A program made the translations under genes and the position numbers. A stretch of DNA of 64,000 bases, from the NCBI GenBank assembly GCA_028583405.1, contig CM053246.1, positions 2,910,570 through 2,974,569 on the forward strand, read 5' to 3'. The notes beneath the pieces are model-generated. The model was not told the origin of the DNA. It did no database searches and saw only the letters and a program-made list of their open reading frames with translations. How positions within the stretch are numbered: the first letter of the stretch is position 1; each line of letters opens with the position of its first letter. The stretch is from Pogonophryne albipinna (Eukaryota; Chordata; Actinopteri; Perciformes; Artedidraconidae). This document shows positions 42,459 through 52,151 of the stretch, in pieces.

Positions 42459-43499
42459 TTGGCTCCTGAGAGGGACAGGCTGAGACAGGTGGGGCTGTCT
42501 GACAATGTTATTCAGACTATCCAAGCAGCAGGAGCAGAATCCACCACAGCCTGTTACAGGCCAAAGTGGGCGGGATTCCGGCGATGGTGTGAAGGAAGGA
42601 GTCTAGAGCCTCTGTCATGCACGCTGGGCTCTATTCTTACCTACTTACAGATACTGGTGGACAGGGGGCTGGCTCATTCCACAATTAAGGTGTATGCAGC
42701 AGCCATTTCGTCCTGCCATGAGGGATTTGGAGGCAGGTCAGCCTTCAGTCAGCCGCTTATGTCGCGGTTTTTGCAGGGGGTCAGGAGGCAGCGCCCAGTA
42801 GTGCACGCCTCCGCCCCACAGTGGGACCTGCCGTTGGTGCTCTGGTCACAGAACCATTTGAGCCCCTGGAGCTCTCCTCCCTGAAAGCACTGTCATGGAA
42901 GACAGCATTGCTACTTGCCTTGACTTCGGCCAAAAGAGTGTCCGAGCTGACCGCTCTGTCGGTGCACCCAAGCTGCCTTTTGATCCGGGGTGACCGTAGC
43001 GGGGCGACACTCAGACCGAACCCCTCCTTTACTCCTAAGAGCCTAAGGAGTTCGTTCAGGTCAAGGGCTATTCAGTTAGGTGGCTTTAATCTTCCACCCC
43101 ATATTGAGGCCAGGGAGGCTAAATTGCACCTCCTCTGCCCAGTGCGTGCGCTAGCATGTTATGTAGAGCGCACGGCTGCCATTAGACGCACTGAACAGCT
43201 GTTTGTGTGCTTTGGGGGATGGTGGTGCTAGAAAAGCTCTCTCCAAGAAGCGCCTAACAGGATGGCTATGCGGGTGCATTACACATGCCTATGGACGGGC
43301 GGGGAGAGCCCTCCCCACTGGGGTCCGTGTGCATTCTACACGGGCTGTGTCAAACAGCCTTATTCAGCAGCGTGAGTGTAGAAGTATATGCACGTCGGCG
43401 TCTTGGTCTACGCCAGGCTCCTTCATAAAATGTTATCTCCTGGACATGTCTGGCTCCTTCTCGTCGTCTGTGCTTGCCGAGGCAACGCATGACTGGTGA
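42459..43499 (+). pseudogene. DIRS tyrosine recombinase, two frameshifts
   Basis: The N-terminal helical core-binding part is readable (LSDNVIQTIQAAGAESTTAC, YRPKWAGFRRWCEGRSLEPL, STIKVYAAAISSCHEGFGGR). After a shift near 42830 comes KTALLLALTSAKRVSELTAL with the first catalytic Arg (about 42934). After a second shift near 43215 come VRVHSTRAVSNSLI with His and Arg (43332-43343) and GSFIKCYLLDM with the likely nucleophile Tyr (about 43434). The enzyme would integrate the circular cDNA without duplicating the target. The known catalytic positions seem retained but are spread over three frames. Confidence 0.87.
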
Positions 43500-43835
43500 G
43501 AGGGGGGGTGGCTGTGGGTCAGCAGGTGTCTGACCCCCCCCCTGGACATAAAGCACTTGTGTTTTTCCATGCTCCTGAGGGACTCGGGAGACATGGTGCG
43601 CAATCAGCCCCATACAGGGCTGGAGGCAGGCTGGGAGAGCCTTCCTCACTATTGTCCATGCCCACTCTACACGGAGCGTGTGTGAGTGTGGGGGACGTGG
43701 TGCACTTATGTTTTCCCATGCTCCTGAGGGACCTGGGGAACATGGTGCGCGGTAGGCTCCAGACGGAGTCTCCGCACAGATCTTTTCCATGCACACTCTA
43801 CACGAGGTAAGCGTGTGTGAGTGTGCCTTATCCAA
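43500..43835 (+). repeat. Diverged tandem repeats downstream of the recombinase
   Basis: Blocks with TTTTCCATGCTCCTGAGGGA, ACATGGTGCGC and CACTCTACACG recur about 150 bp apart (43560-43690 and 43708-43810). They share CTACACGG with the recombinase 3' region at 43330. They lie in the non-coding space before the internal complementary region. Confidence 0.65.
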
Positions 43836-43983
43836 ATTGCGGCCCCAACTTCTCTATGGTTACAACCGGAAGGGAGGAAGTGGGGATGCAATGGATGTTA
43901 GCCAAAAGCCGGTCAGGGACGGTGTGGTGGGTCCATGTTGTTGGATGACAGGGCGTGTATACATCGGGGCTCCTGTGTGAAAT

Positions 43984-44042
43984 ATAACAGGGGGTTACGT
44001 ATTGTAACCCTAGTTATATAAGCACAGGCGGAGCCCTCTACC
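43984..44042 (+). other. Internal complementary region of the DIRS element
   Basis: AACAGGGGGTTACGTATTGT, AACCCTAGTTATATAAGCAC and AGGCGGAGCCCTCTAC repeat, in inverse orientation, the outermost bases of the right terminal repeat (44237-44293). In DIRS1 models this region brings the ends together as a template for making the circular form. Confidence 0.8.
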
Positions 44043-44084
44043 TGGGGGCCCTGTCTTTCCTAGTCCGCTCGCTGAAGAGTGTAT

Positions 44085-44293
44085 AGGATAGCGGGCGGCG
44101 GGTGTAGCCTTCTTTATATACTGTGGGCCTGCGCGCGCATTCAGGTAGGCTCGCCCCGATTGGCCGGCTACGTTTACGTAAACTCAGTAGGTGAAAGCAC
44201 GCACAGTATGATAGAGTAGTACCCATAGAGTCCAGTAGAGGGCTCCGCCTGTGCTTATATAACTAGGGTTACAATACGTAACCCCCTGTTATG
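44085..44293 (+). repeat. Right inverted terminal repeat of the DIRS element
   Basis: Reverse complement of the left repeat, plus a longer outer end (44256-44293, ending CGTAACCCCCTGTTAT) that is represented on the left only by TATTTCACACAGG. A longer right repeat is normal in DIRS1-like elements because the missing left end is templated by the internal complementary region. Confidence 0.88.
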
Positions 44294-44689
44294 TTCACAT
44301 ACTTATTTGATTATTAAAATGTAAACCGATCTTTTTCATATGGGTGTTCAAAGTGCACCAGATTGAAGCATTTGACTTTAAATTGTTTAAACATTTCTTA
44401 CCGGTGGGGCATACCCCCGGACCCCCTTAGAGTATGTGACGTCCACCCCCCAATTAAAACATGTTCATACCATACTGAATACATTTGAAGTCCTCTTTAT
44501 GTAACCTATGTCAATAAGTTTCTGTTTTTGTAGTGTATTGATATTTTGTAGAGATGTATTCTTTATATATTATATTGTGTATTCCTTGGATAGTCTATTG
44601 ATCTTTATATTTTCTATAGTAATAATTTCAGGCTGGGGGGGTTAGCTAAAATCTTGCCTAGGGCAGTAAATTGGTTAGAACCGGCCCTG

Positions 44690-46087
44690 CTTGTTCCCCA
44701 TAAGAGATATATAAATTAAATAAATACATTTATGTTTTTGTCCTCACTTTATTCACTAATTTGAAATGGGAAACATGTGTTGCCATATGTTTCCGTTCCC
44801 TAATCATAGAGCAGCAACATGTGGTTTAGGTTTTCAATCGAATCTAATGAAGTCACACCCAATATTTGCACATTTTACTTTCATTGAGGCTTATTTAGTT
44901 TTTTCAAGCACAATATGTATTTCTTATAATATCCATCAAAGGCCTAAACAGAGCAACTCTCTGAGTTAAAGCAAAACACCATATTGTCCCTTGAACCTTA
45001 AATCAACTGTTACAAACTACTATTTTTCTGCATTATTCAGGTCCAACACTAATGATTCCACTGACAGTTACTTACATAAATTCTGTAATGCACATTTTTC
45101 AAATTGTTTTGCATTGCACTAAAGCAATCAGAGATATATTATAGCATTCCTTCAAGAAAAATTGGCAATACAATAAATATAGAAGGTGAAGCTAAAGTGA
45201 TTTTCCCAAATATGGAAATGTTTTCGTTGCAGGAGATGTGTTATGGTATGGTATTACAGCCATCTAATTTCATATAAATTCAATAATGTATTGATCATTT
45301 TAGGATTAGAATGAATCAGTTCTTGGACAGAATATTGGTGAGTTGAAAGTACTTTTAAGAAAGGGAAGTTTCTTTCCAATTACAAAAAAAGTCCAGCAAA
45401 CATGATGTTCAAATCTATTATGGCTGATAAATATATTTATTTTAAAATGATATCATTGTCGATATTAATCTATGAACCCCACAATCCAGACTACCACTTC
45501 TTCTGAGCTCTGTTAAAATAATAATACATGTAGTTGTCCTCCCAGCCCTGACGCCATGTGCCCAGCAGCAGCCAGGTAAACCCACCGACGGTCACTTAGC
45601 GGCAGGCATCACGGAATACCCTTGAGGATTTGGCAGCCAATCAGAGCATGGCAGGGCTCTCTGCATGTGCCTGAACCCACTCTCACGGAGATGGATAAAA
45701 ATAAGACTTCACATGTCATGTGTTGATGCTGCACGACAGCGGGATTAGAGCTGGGCGCTCTGGATGGAGAAGATATTTAATATTTATCAATGAGTGAAGG
45801 AACAGCGAAAAATAAGTGGTTATTTATGATAGTTCTTGCTGAGGAAGGTGAGTCAGAAAACCGAATAAGATAACAGTTGGAGAGACATAGAAATGTCTAT
45901 TCATAGTCACAGCAGCTGGCCAACAGGAGAAAGCCAAACAGCAGATGGCCTCCAGATATATTTATTCACTTCCAAGTTCCTTTAATTAAAGAATCAAACA
46001 TTAAACATATCATAAATAAATATCCCAAAAATCTTTCTGCAATGAAACTTTGAGGTTCAATTAATATTTCATTTATATATATCATGT
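44690..46087. other. Mostly unassigned sequence
   Basis: AT-rich and without recognised element ends. A CCAAT-containing, GC-richer stretch (45540-45720), a GATAAAAATAAG motif (45691) and a short ATG frame with a good donor (45790-45847) could mark a host first exon, treated as a finding. No other feature. Confidence 0.3.
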
Positions 46088-47276
46088 GTACATGACAGAG
46101 ATGTTCACAAGTCTTTTTTTGCAAGTCCAAGTCAAGTCTCAAGTCTTTGGTCACGAGTCCAAGTCAAGTCTCAAGTCTTTGTGGGGTGAGACTTGATCAA
46201 GTCTCAAGTCTTTGGTCACGAGTCCAAGTCAAGTCTCAAGTCTCTAAAAAATAAAAGTCTCATGTCTCTTCTGGTTGTAATAAGCCTTCTATTGTCTGCT
46301 GCTATCCAGTCTGTTAAGAATACTGCACAGCTATATCTAATAAATTCAAAGCATTTACTGTATTATTATCACTCCTATATCTATTAGCATACAGTATCAG
46401 TACTGATTAGTTGTTTGTTATATGATCACTTTAAACAGGCTATTGCAATGCAATATGAGGAAAAACATCACACTTTAGCTAAATGCAAACAACTTATAAG
46501 CAAAACACTTCAGAATCAGAAATCAGTATCACAAATACTTTATTAATCCCCCGCAGGGAAACCGTGTTAAAAGTAAACATTTGTTCTGTGCCATTTGCAA
46601 CTAAAAAACTATTGCTGCAATATTATCTGAAATATACTGAACTGGTGATATTAAAACATGACCTGTTCCAAAAGAGATATCTACCATTAACACCATTTAC
46701 CAGCCAAATGCTGGTAAATCATGCAAGTGGCTGGTTCTGTATGTTGCACGCACCAGCCAAAAATAACAATGGCAATCTATTGAGTGGCTGGTCAAATTTC
46801 AACATTCACTAGGCTAGCCATTTGGCCAGTGGACAAAAATGTTAGAATTTGACCTCTGCAACCGTATTGTTTAATTACACTGGGTCTCTAATTACATCTT
46901 ATAAGTCTACTATAAATAAACATATTCCTCTATCCTCTCACTCAAACCCAGTGTAATGGTAACCTGATAAACCTGTAACATTAACGTTACGTGGTCAACA
47001 ATAAACCTGTAACCTGCCTATAAACCGACAGATGTATTTATGTATGTAACTATGTATTTTTCTACGTTTAACGTTAGCCAGTAGATGGTGGCAGCGGAAC
47101 GTAATGATTAACGTTACAGACCTTTTTTATGTCATGTCAAGTGTTGGATGTCAACGCCACTCAACGCAAACAAGTGTGACAAGCAAACATTCACTCATCT
47201 TTTCAAATATTCAGTTACAAAGCTAGTAGCAAGCTAAGTTAACATTACATAGCTGATGCTGAGCTAAACATGTTTG

Positions 47277-47492
47277 CTAACCGTCCATATGCGTTAATGT
47301 GACTGACCTCTCCGGGTGAGTTTTCAAGTGCCTGATGAAATTTGACGTTGTTGCACCAGCATCCTTGATTTTAATATTGCAGACTTTGCAGTGTGCGCTC
47401 CTTTTGTTGGTGCCGCCGGCGTTTTGTTCGAAGTTTTTATAGTTGAACATAATTACAAGCGGTACAGCTGCAGGTGTGCCGCCGGTCGCCAT
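47277..47492 (-). pseudogene. BED-type zinc finger, N-terminal part of a hAT transposase
   Basis: The 71-codon frame starts with an ATG at 47492 and reads MATGGTPAAVPLVIMFNYKN, then RSAHCKVCNIKIKDAGATTS and NFIRHLKTHPER. The C-x2-C ... H-x3-5-H pattern with 'TSN..RHL...HP' is that of a BED finger, as found at the start of many hAT transposases. Whether this was an exon followed by an intron or a truncated gene cannot be seen, as downstream sequence is lost. Confidence 0.75.
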
Positions 47493-47517
47493 GGTGTTAC
47501 CATGATGTTAATGTTAA

Positions 47518-47804
47518 AGGTGGGGTAGGTAAGTTTGCGAAACCGGCTCGAGATACACTTTTTGTTATATTCCATGGAATGCTCTTAACATCCCGATAGC
47601 CGGCCCGGCTAAAATAACTGGATGGCCTACCTGCCTGTCAGCCTCCCATCGGGGCACAAACTTATCTCGTGCCCTCATTGGTCATGTGCGCGTTCGTGTG
47701 TGTTGGAGGAGGGGCTCTGTGAGGAAGTGGCAGATTTTCTCCGGTTGTGTATTTTCAAATTCTAGCGATCTCGAGCCGGTTTCTCAAACTTACCTACCCC
47801 ACCT
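47518..47804. mobile_element. TTAA-flanked MITE, 287 bp, nested in the hAT
   Basis: Ends AGGTGGGGTAGGTAAGTTTG (left) and its near-exact inverse (CAAACTTACCTACCCCACCT) at 47804; the TIR extends through CCGGCTCGAGA. TTAA lies on both sides (47514-47517 and 47805-47808), the target used by piggyBac and Kolobok elements. Non-coding. Confidence 0.88.
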
Positions 47805-47999
47805 TTAATACGCCAAAAATAGAAAACACAATGATTGTTCACGAGTCCCAAAACACGAGTCCAAGTCGAGTCCGAAGTCTTTTGAGCAGGAGTCCAAGTC
47901 AAGTCTGAAGTCTCTGTGTGACTTAAGTGCGACTCGAGTCCGAGTCACAAACTCGAGTCCCCATCTCTGGTACATGATGTTGCCAAAAATAACGTGTGG

Positions 48000-48192
48000 A
48001 GGCGTGTGGCGTAACAGGATGTGCGTTGGTGTTCGGATCAGGGGGTCACAGGTTCAAATCCCACTGCAGTCAGAATGTCGTTGTGTCCCTGAGACACTTC
48101 ACCTCAAATTGCTCCTGTGGGGATTGTCCACAGTATTGAGTATGTAAGTCGCTTTGGATAAAAGCGTCTATCAAGTGACATGTAATGTAATA
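48000..48192 (+). repeat. tRNA-derived SINE with V-SINE-like tail
   Basis: The head contains a degenerate A box (GTGGCGTAACAGG ... TTGGTG) and the B box GGTTCAAATCC (48052-48062). The 3' part reads AAGTCGCTTTGGATAAAAGC, GTCTATCAAGTGACATG and TAATGTAATAA, the widespread 3' segment of fish SINEs. AATAAC occurs next to both ends and may be a short target duplication. Confidence 0.82.
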
Positions 48193-48394
48193 ACCTGAAT
48201 AAAAAGAAAACACTCCACAATAATTAGCACAATGTCATGTCAAGTTTACTACACTTAACACCATGACCCTCATTTGAGGATGTTTATAACAATTCAAAGG
48301 CCAAAAGCTCCCTGGATGTACACTGAGTGAAAAGAATATTTTTCGTCCAAAGGGTGACTCTTCTCCGATCTCATCGTCATCAGATTCCTCTGTT

Positions 48395-48768
48395 GAAAGG
48401 GGGGACAGAGTCGCCGCGGGTTTGGTGGAACTAGATGGCTGGTCACAATGGTTCAGATGGAACTCCCTGATGAGCCGGGCATCAAAGATGTGTCGAGCTT
48501 GGAACCATGACCTCTCTACTGGACCATACCCGTCCCAGTCGACAAGGTATTGCAGGCCTCTCCCACGTCGGCGGGAACGAAGCAGGCGTCGAATCATGTA
48601 GGCTGGGCCTCAATCTATGAATCGGAGCGGCGGTGGAGGTGGAGCAGCAGGAACCAGTGGGCTCTCTCAAACCGGCTTGATCTTGGAGACGTGGCTTGTT
48701 AGGTAGATCCGCATGGATCGGGGAAATTTGAGCCTTACTGCTACAGGGTTGACCACCTTCTGGACTTT
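48395..48768 (-). pseudogene. Ty3/Gypsy (chromovirus) integrase tail with chromodomain
   Basis: On the minus strand: YKVQKVVNPVAVRLKFPRSM, LTSHVSKIKPV (stop) ESPLVPA, then [40 protein letters not shown] and RLIREFH. The 'RRRGRG.QYLVDW.GYGP.ERSW..A..I.D..LI' block is a chromodomain at the end of chromovirus integrases, which tethers integration to modified histones. Two in-frame stops (near 48672 and 48610) precede it. Truncated at 48768 by another repeat. A different lineage from the Gypsy at 1-6856. Confidence 0.85.
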
Positions 48769-48772
48769 GTAT

Positions 48773-48995
48773 GATTCAAGATTCAAGGCTTTATTGTCAT
48801 GTGCACAGTAGCTACAGTATGGCAATGAAACATTTAAGTCACAGGCTCCTCCAACAGTGCAACATCAATATATATAGGACATAAAACAAATAAAACAGAT
48901 ACAATTGTGCAAGAGAATGTTTTGAGATGTGCAAAAATGTAAATACAAATAAAATAGAAATAGTGCAAGAAGAGTCTATATACACAAGTAAATGG
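48773..48995 (-). repeat. Retroposon 3' end with GAATCTT-type tail
   Basis: On the minus strand it ends TTGCCATACTGTAGCTACTG, TGCACATGACAATAAAGCCT and TTGAATCTTGAATC. A short tandem tail after AATAAA is the usual end of these fish repeats. The rest is AT-rich and non-coding. Confidence 0.6.
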
Positions 48996-49009
48996 AATAT
49001 GATATATAT

Positions 49010-49373
49010 TTAGTTTTGTGGGTTTAGTTTCCGGTCTTCCTTCCTGTGTTTGCCCTCCTGTGTCTGATTGTCTCATTGTGTTCACCTGTTGCCCTTGTGT
49101 TTCTGCCTCCCCTGCCCAGCTGTGTCTTGTCCTGTGTTTACCCTTCTGTGTATTTAATCTTGTCTTCCCCTTTGCTCCATGTTCGGTCATCGTCTTCCTT
49201 GCACCTCCATGTTTGTCCCTGTTGGTTTTTTGTCCGGATGCTTCCTCGTGCTACCGGTTTATGGATTTAAGTTTCTTTCAATTTATTTTGTTAAATAAAG
49301 CTCGCTTTTTGTTATACTTTGTACCCCTTCTCTTCATTCTGTGTTTGGGTTCTCTTAACCCCCAACCCTGACA
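49010..49373 (+). repeat. Ty3/Gypsy LTR (3' part), plus strand
   Basis: A C/T-rich sequence with TTAAATAAAGCTCGC (polyadenylation signal, about 49290) ends in CCAACCCTGACA. It is followed by GAACGACCGAACCAAG, a primer-binding-site-like segment, and a gag ATG at 49391. The start of the LTR is not defined. Orientation is opposite to the chromodomain fragment at 48395. Confidence 0.65.
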
Positions 49374-49390
49374 GAACGACCGAACCAAGA

Positions 49391-49800
49391 ATGGACCCAG
49401 TAGATCGAAACTTCGAGAAGGAGGTATATAAACTTTATTATGCCTTAGCTTCTTGCTATGTTCTATGCTATGTTGTGGAAGGGAACTTCCAGTGTTGAGC
49501 AGAAAAGGGCTGCTCTGGCAGAGGCGAACCAGGAGGCAACAGAAAAACCATGGTTGTTGAAGTTCTTACCTGGCTGGACTAAGGACTTCCTCCAGACGTG
49601 CGATTCCCAGCCTGCCAGCACTCCTAGTTGCCAACCTTCCACAACTCCAGGCCTGTCTCCTTCATCTGCTTCTGCCCCTGATTCGTTCTTGTGACCCCGT
49701 CTGGCCTTTGGAGGTCCGCGGAGGCTTCAACGGACTAATAAGAGACGGAAGGCCAGGCAACCAGCCCGTTCCCCGGCATCCAGGTTACCGGCCCGTATAT
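49391..49800 (+). pseudogene. Gypsy gag N-terminal fragment with many lesions
   Basis: MDPVDRNFEKEVYKLYYALA follows the primer-binding site by 15 bases, then stops and frameshifts. Another frame (49458-49694) reads EANQEATEKPWLLKFLPGWT. No later gag domain (major homology or zinc knuckle) can be found, so only the first ~130 codons remain. Confidence 0.5.
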
Positions 49801-50777
49801 AATAATAATGATTGTTATAATAAAGTGTTTATTTCACAGTGTTTATACATCAACTTACCATTGAAGATCCATTTGAATCGGTAACACAAATAGATCATAA
49901 TATGAGAATTTCAAGAGTATTGTGATGGTATTATGAATCTGAGCATTCATTAATATGGGTGTCACAGAGACTTCTGCACCTGCAGGAAATTTGCAATATG
50001 AACTCTTACAAGGACCGTCCATTTACCAATTCCTCTGAATAATGGATGACCATGCTTTCAAACTCAACAAAGGAAGAGTCTCCCTGCACATACACTGGAA
50101 AGCACTCAGAAAGCCATTTCAGCCCTTATGCAGTCTAATGAGCCATTCGTTACTAAAAGCAATAGCAACACACAAACACAAATACACACAGTACAAAATT
50201 GGAGCACAGTGGCATACCCACCAAGGTAGAAGTCATACGTCTACTGTTTGAGGCCAGAGGGCCAACTTGACGTTTTAATGTTGAAATTAGATTCCATTCT
50301 CGAGGGGCAGAGTGCAGCTGGAGAAATAAAGACAGCATCCTCTCAGAAAACGAGGGCGCCTCTTTTCATTTTGTACATACGTATAGTATGCTGTACTTCA
50401 TCCTCCTGGATCCATCTCTTTCTTTTATGTTATTTTTTATGTTCGCATTTGATATTGGAACATATTAGTACAATTTGATTGATTGATTTTAATATTCTAA
50501 GATAAGCTTCTTCTCAAGTTTGAAAACATCAGGGTGGTTAAGCATCCAGTGATGTCCTTATTGAACTATGAAGCTCTTCAGTTTAGGTTTAAGTCTGAGA
50601 ATACTGTGCTTGGAATAAAAAAAAAAAGAGACTTTTGAACAATTAAAGTAGACTTCAAAAGCAGTAGGATGAGCAGCTTAAAACAAAAGTACCCTAACTA
50701 TTTCTGAGAGTGGGAGTGAATTGTTTATGGGCCAATTACTAAATTACAAAATCTGTGTTGTTTGCAAAGTTTTCAGC
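49801..50777. other. Unassigned sequence
   Basis: No coding frame or delimited element recognised. Confidence 0.3.
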
Positions 50778-50780
50778 TAA

Positions 50781-51427
50781 GACCTCATTTACACGGGAAC
50801 GTTTGCGTTTACGCACCGAATTCGTTTTCAAAAAAGTCTTCCGTTCACACGCATTCGGCTCATTTAACGTGTCCGTTCACACGAGACCACTGGAAACGCT
50901 GTAGTACATATGCCGGGCCTGTAAGTGGCGTAGTAACTTCCGCCACAAAATACACCAAAAGCAACGAAAAAGACCTCCGAGCATGGTTGCCCTTCTGTTT
51001 ATGCCCCGCGGTGGATTCAGCAACATGTAGTTCATGTCATTCTCCATGTACACTTGTTGCTGATGGTTGTGGTAGAGGAGCTGTAGATTTTGCACTAACA
51101 TCTGTAGCATGGTCGAGCTGTAGATTTTGCACTAACATCTGTAGCACGGTCAGTAGTAGTAGCTACTGACCGTGCTACAGCAGTGAGCAGCAGAGGTGGG
51201 GAGAGGTGGGGCTATGGCTTCATCGTTATCAGGAAATTATCGTATAGGGCATACACACTGAGCCGTTTGGCCCCCCAGAGCGTTCCGGTTGCAGATCTAT
51301 CCACCTTGGGACCCGTTATCGTTTGCGGGGTCCGTTTCCGCGGTTCCGTTATGGCCTCGTGTGAACGAACGATACGCGAGAGAAAAGTAGCAGATACAAC
51401 CCGTTTTGTTCTCGTGTAAACACCGCC
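50781..51427. mobile_element. TIR MITE with TAA target duplication (PIF/Harbinger-like), 647 bp
   Basis: Left end GACCTCATTTACACGGGAAC pairs imperfectly with the right end (reverse complement GGCGGTGTTTACACGAGAAC). TAA flanks both sides (50778-50780 and 51428-51430). Inside are a short tandem duplication (AGATTTTGCACTAACATCTG at 51087 and 51121) and a perfect 18-bp-arm hairpin (51138-51179). Confidence 0.7.
51138..51179. repeat. Perfect hairpin, 18-bp arms, 6-base loop
   Basis: CTGTAGCACGGTCAGTAG, loop TAGTAG, then CTACTGACCGTGCTACAG. No mismatch in the stem. Confidence 0.9.
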
Positions 51428-51482
51428 TAAGAAGAGAATGACTGAGAAATATTACTACTCAGATACTGACATCTTGTTTGGT

Positions 51483-51750
51483 GACATTACATTACATTTC
51501 ATTTCGCTGACGCTTTTATCCAAAGCGACTTACAATAAGTGCATTCGACCAAGAAGATACAAACTTGAAGAAAACAGAATCATATAAGTACATCAGGTTT
51601 CATAGAGCCAAACCATTTTAAGTTCTACTCAACTGGCTTTAGGTAAGCCAGTCCTTTGTTAGTATATAAGTGCTCTGTTAGTATGTAAGTGCTTAGTTAG
51701 AATATAAGTGCTTGTTAGAGCCAGTATTTTGATTTTATAAGAAAAGCCAA
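51483..51750 (-). repeat. SINE/LINE tail-type repeat
   Basis: ATTTCGCTGACGCTTTTATC followed by CAAAGCGACTTACAATAAGTGC is the reverse complement of the common fish tail also seen at 48145-48175. Downstream, a 24-26-bp phrase (TTAGTATATAAGTGCT) is repeated three to four times at 51660-51715. Confidence 0.6.
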
Positions 51751-52151
51751 ATAATTTTGACGTCTGTAGTCAACGCACTATAAAGGACTACATTTCCCAC
51801 GGCGCCTGTGCTAAAGCCACAGTGATGGGCAACCTGTGGAGCGACGCCGTCGAGGAACAGTTTTTAACCGTACACGCATACGTACATACAAATCGTACCC
51901 TTTAAGTTACGAAGTTATATAAGCATTATCAAGAAAGAAAGAATACCTAAGTTGTTTGTTATTTTATTTGGGTTTTGCCTATTTCTTTTGAATATTGTAA
52001 AGACCTATTTTCTTTGTTGCATGTGCAAAAGTTTGTTATTTTATTTTGAGCAAACACATCGCAACATCTTCTAAACCATCAAAGGCCATTCAACACTTCA
52101 AACTGTGAGTAATTTAAAGGAAAGAAACGAGTTAGAACTGTCTGTTTAAGG

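Larger units (their letters stand above)
38620..44293 (+). mobile_element. DIRS1-like retrotransposon with inverted terminal repeats
   Basis: The terminal regions are inverted relative to each other: 38643-38815 (GGCTCCGCCCTCTACTGGAC, TGCGTGCTTTCACCTACTGA, GTTTACGTAAACGTAGCCGG) is the reverse complement of about 44085-44255. A copy of the outer right end (GGGGGTTACGTATTGTAACC, then ATAAGCACAGGCGGAGCCCT) lies just inside the right repeat at 43984-44040, in the place of the internal complementary region of DIRS1 elements. Coding order is gag-like, RT, RNase H, then tyrosine recombinase in place of an integrase. Many frameshifts; the leader is duplicated. Confidence 0.9.
36439..44688. mobile_element. 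hAT element ends enclosing a L2 LINE and a DIRS element
   Basis: AGGGCCGGTTTTTGGC at 36439 is mirrored by GTTAGAACCGGCCCT ending at 44688, a hAT-type TIR. Between them, 36439-37072 and 44294-44688 look like the host element, and the middle is occupied by an L2 LINE (37073-38600) and a DIRS element (38620-44293). I found no 8-bp target duplication at the outer edges, so that the two ends belong to one insertion is an inference from TIR match and orientation. Confidence 0.5.
46096..47969 (-). mobile_element. hAT element, 1,874 bp, GACTCG-rich ends
   Basis: Ends CAGAGATG (left) and CATCTCTG (right), with an exact 8-bp duplication GTACATGA at 46088-46095 and 47970-47977. Both subterminal regions are rows of degenerate AAGTCAAGTCTCAAGTC / GAGTCCAAGTC motifs, probably transposase-binding repeats. 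It contains a minus-strand BED-type zinc finger frame (47277-47492), a nested TTAA MITE (47518-47804) and a retroposon tail-like piece (46530-46570). The middle and C-terminal transposase are deleted. Confidence 0.95.

Noticed and set aside
43350..43891. Minus-strand frames of up to 161 codons
   Set aside because: They lie across tandem repeats and antisense to the DIRS recombinase; no recognisable domain.
48003..48075. Second possible tRNA gene
   Set aside because: Also a SINE head, followed by the common fish SINE 3' segment.
48395..48600. Host chromodomain (CBX-like) gene
   Set aside because: The chromodomain follows Gypsy integrase tail motifs and two stops; it is the end of a retrotransposon.
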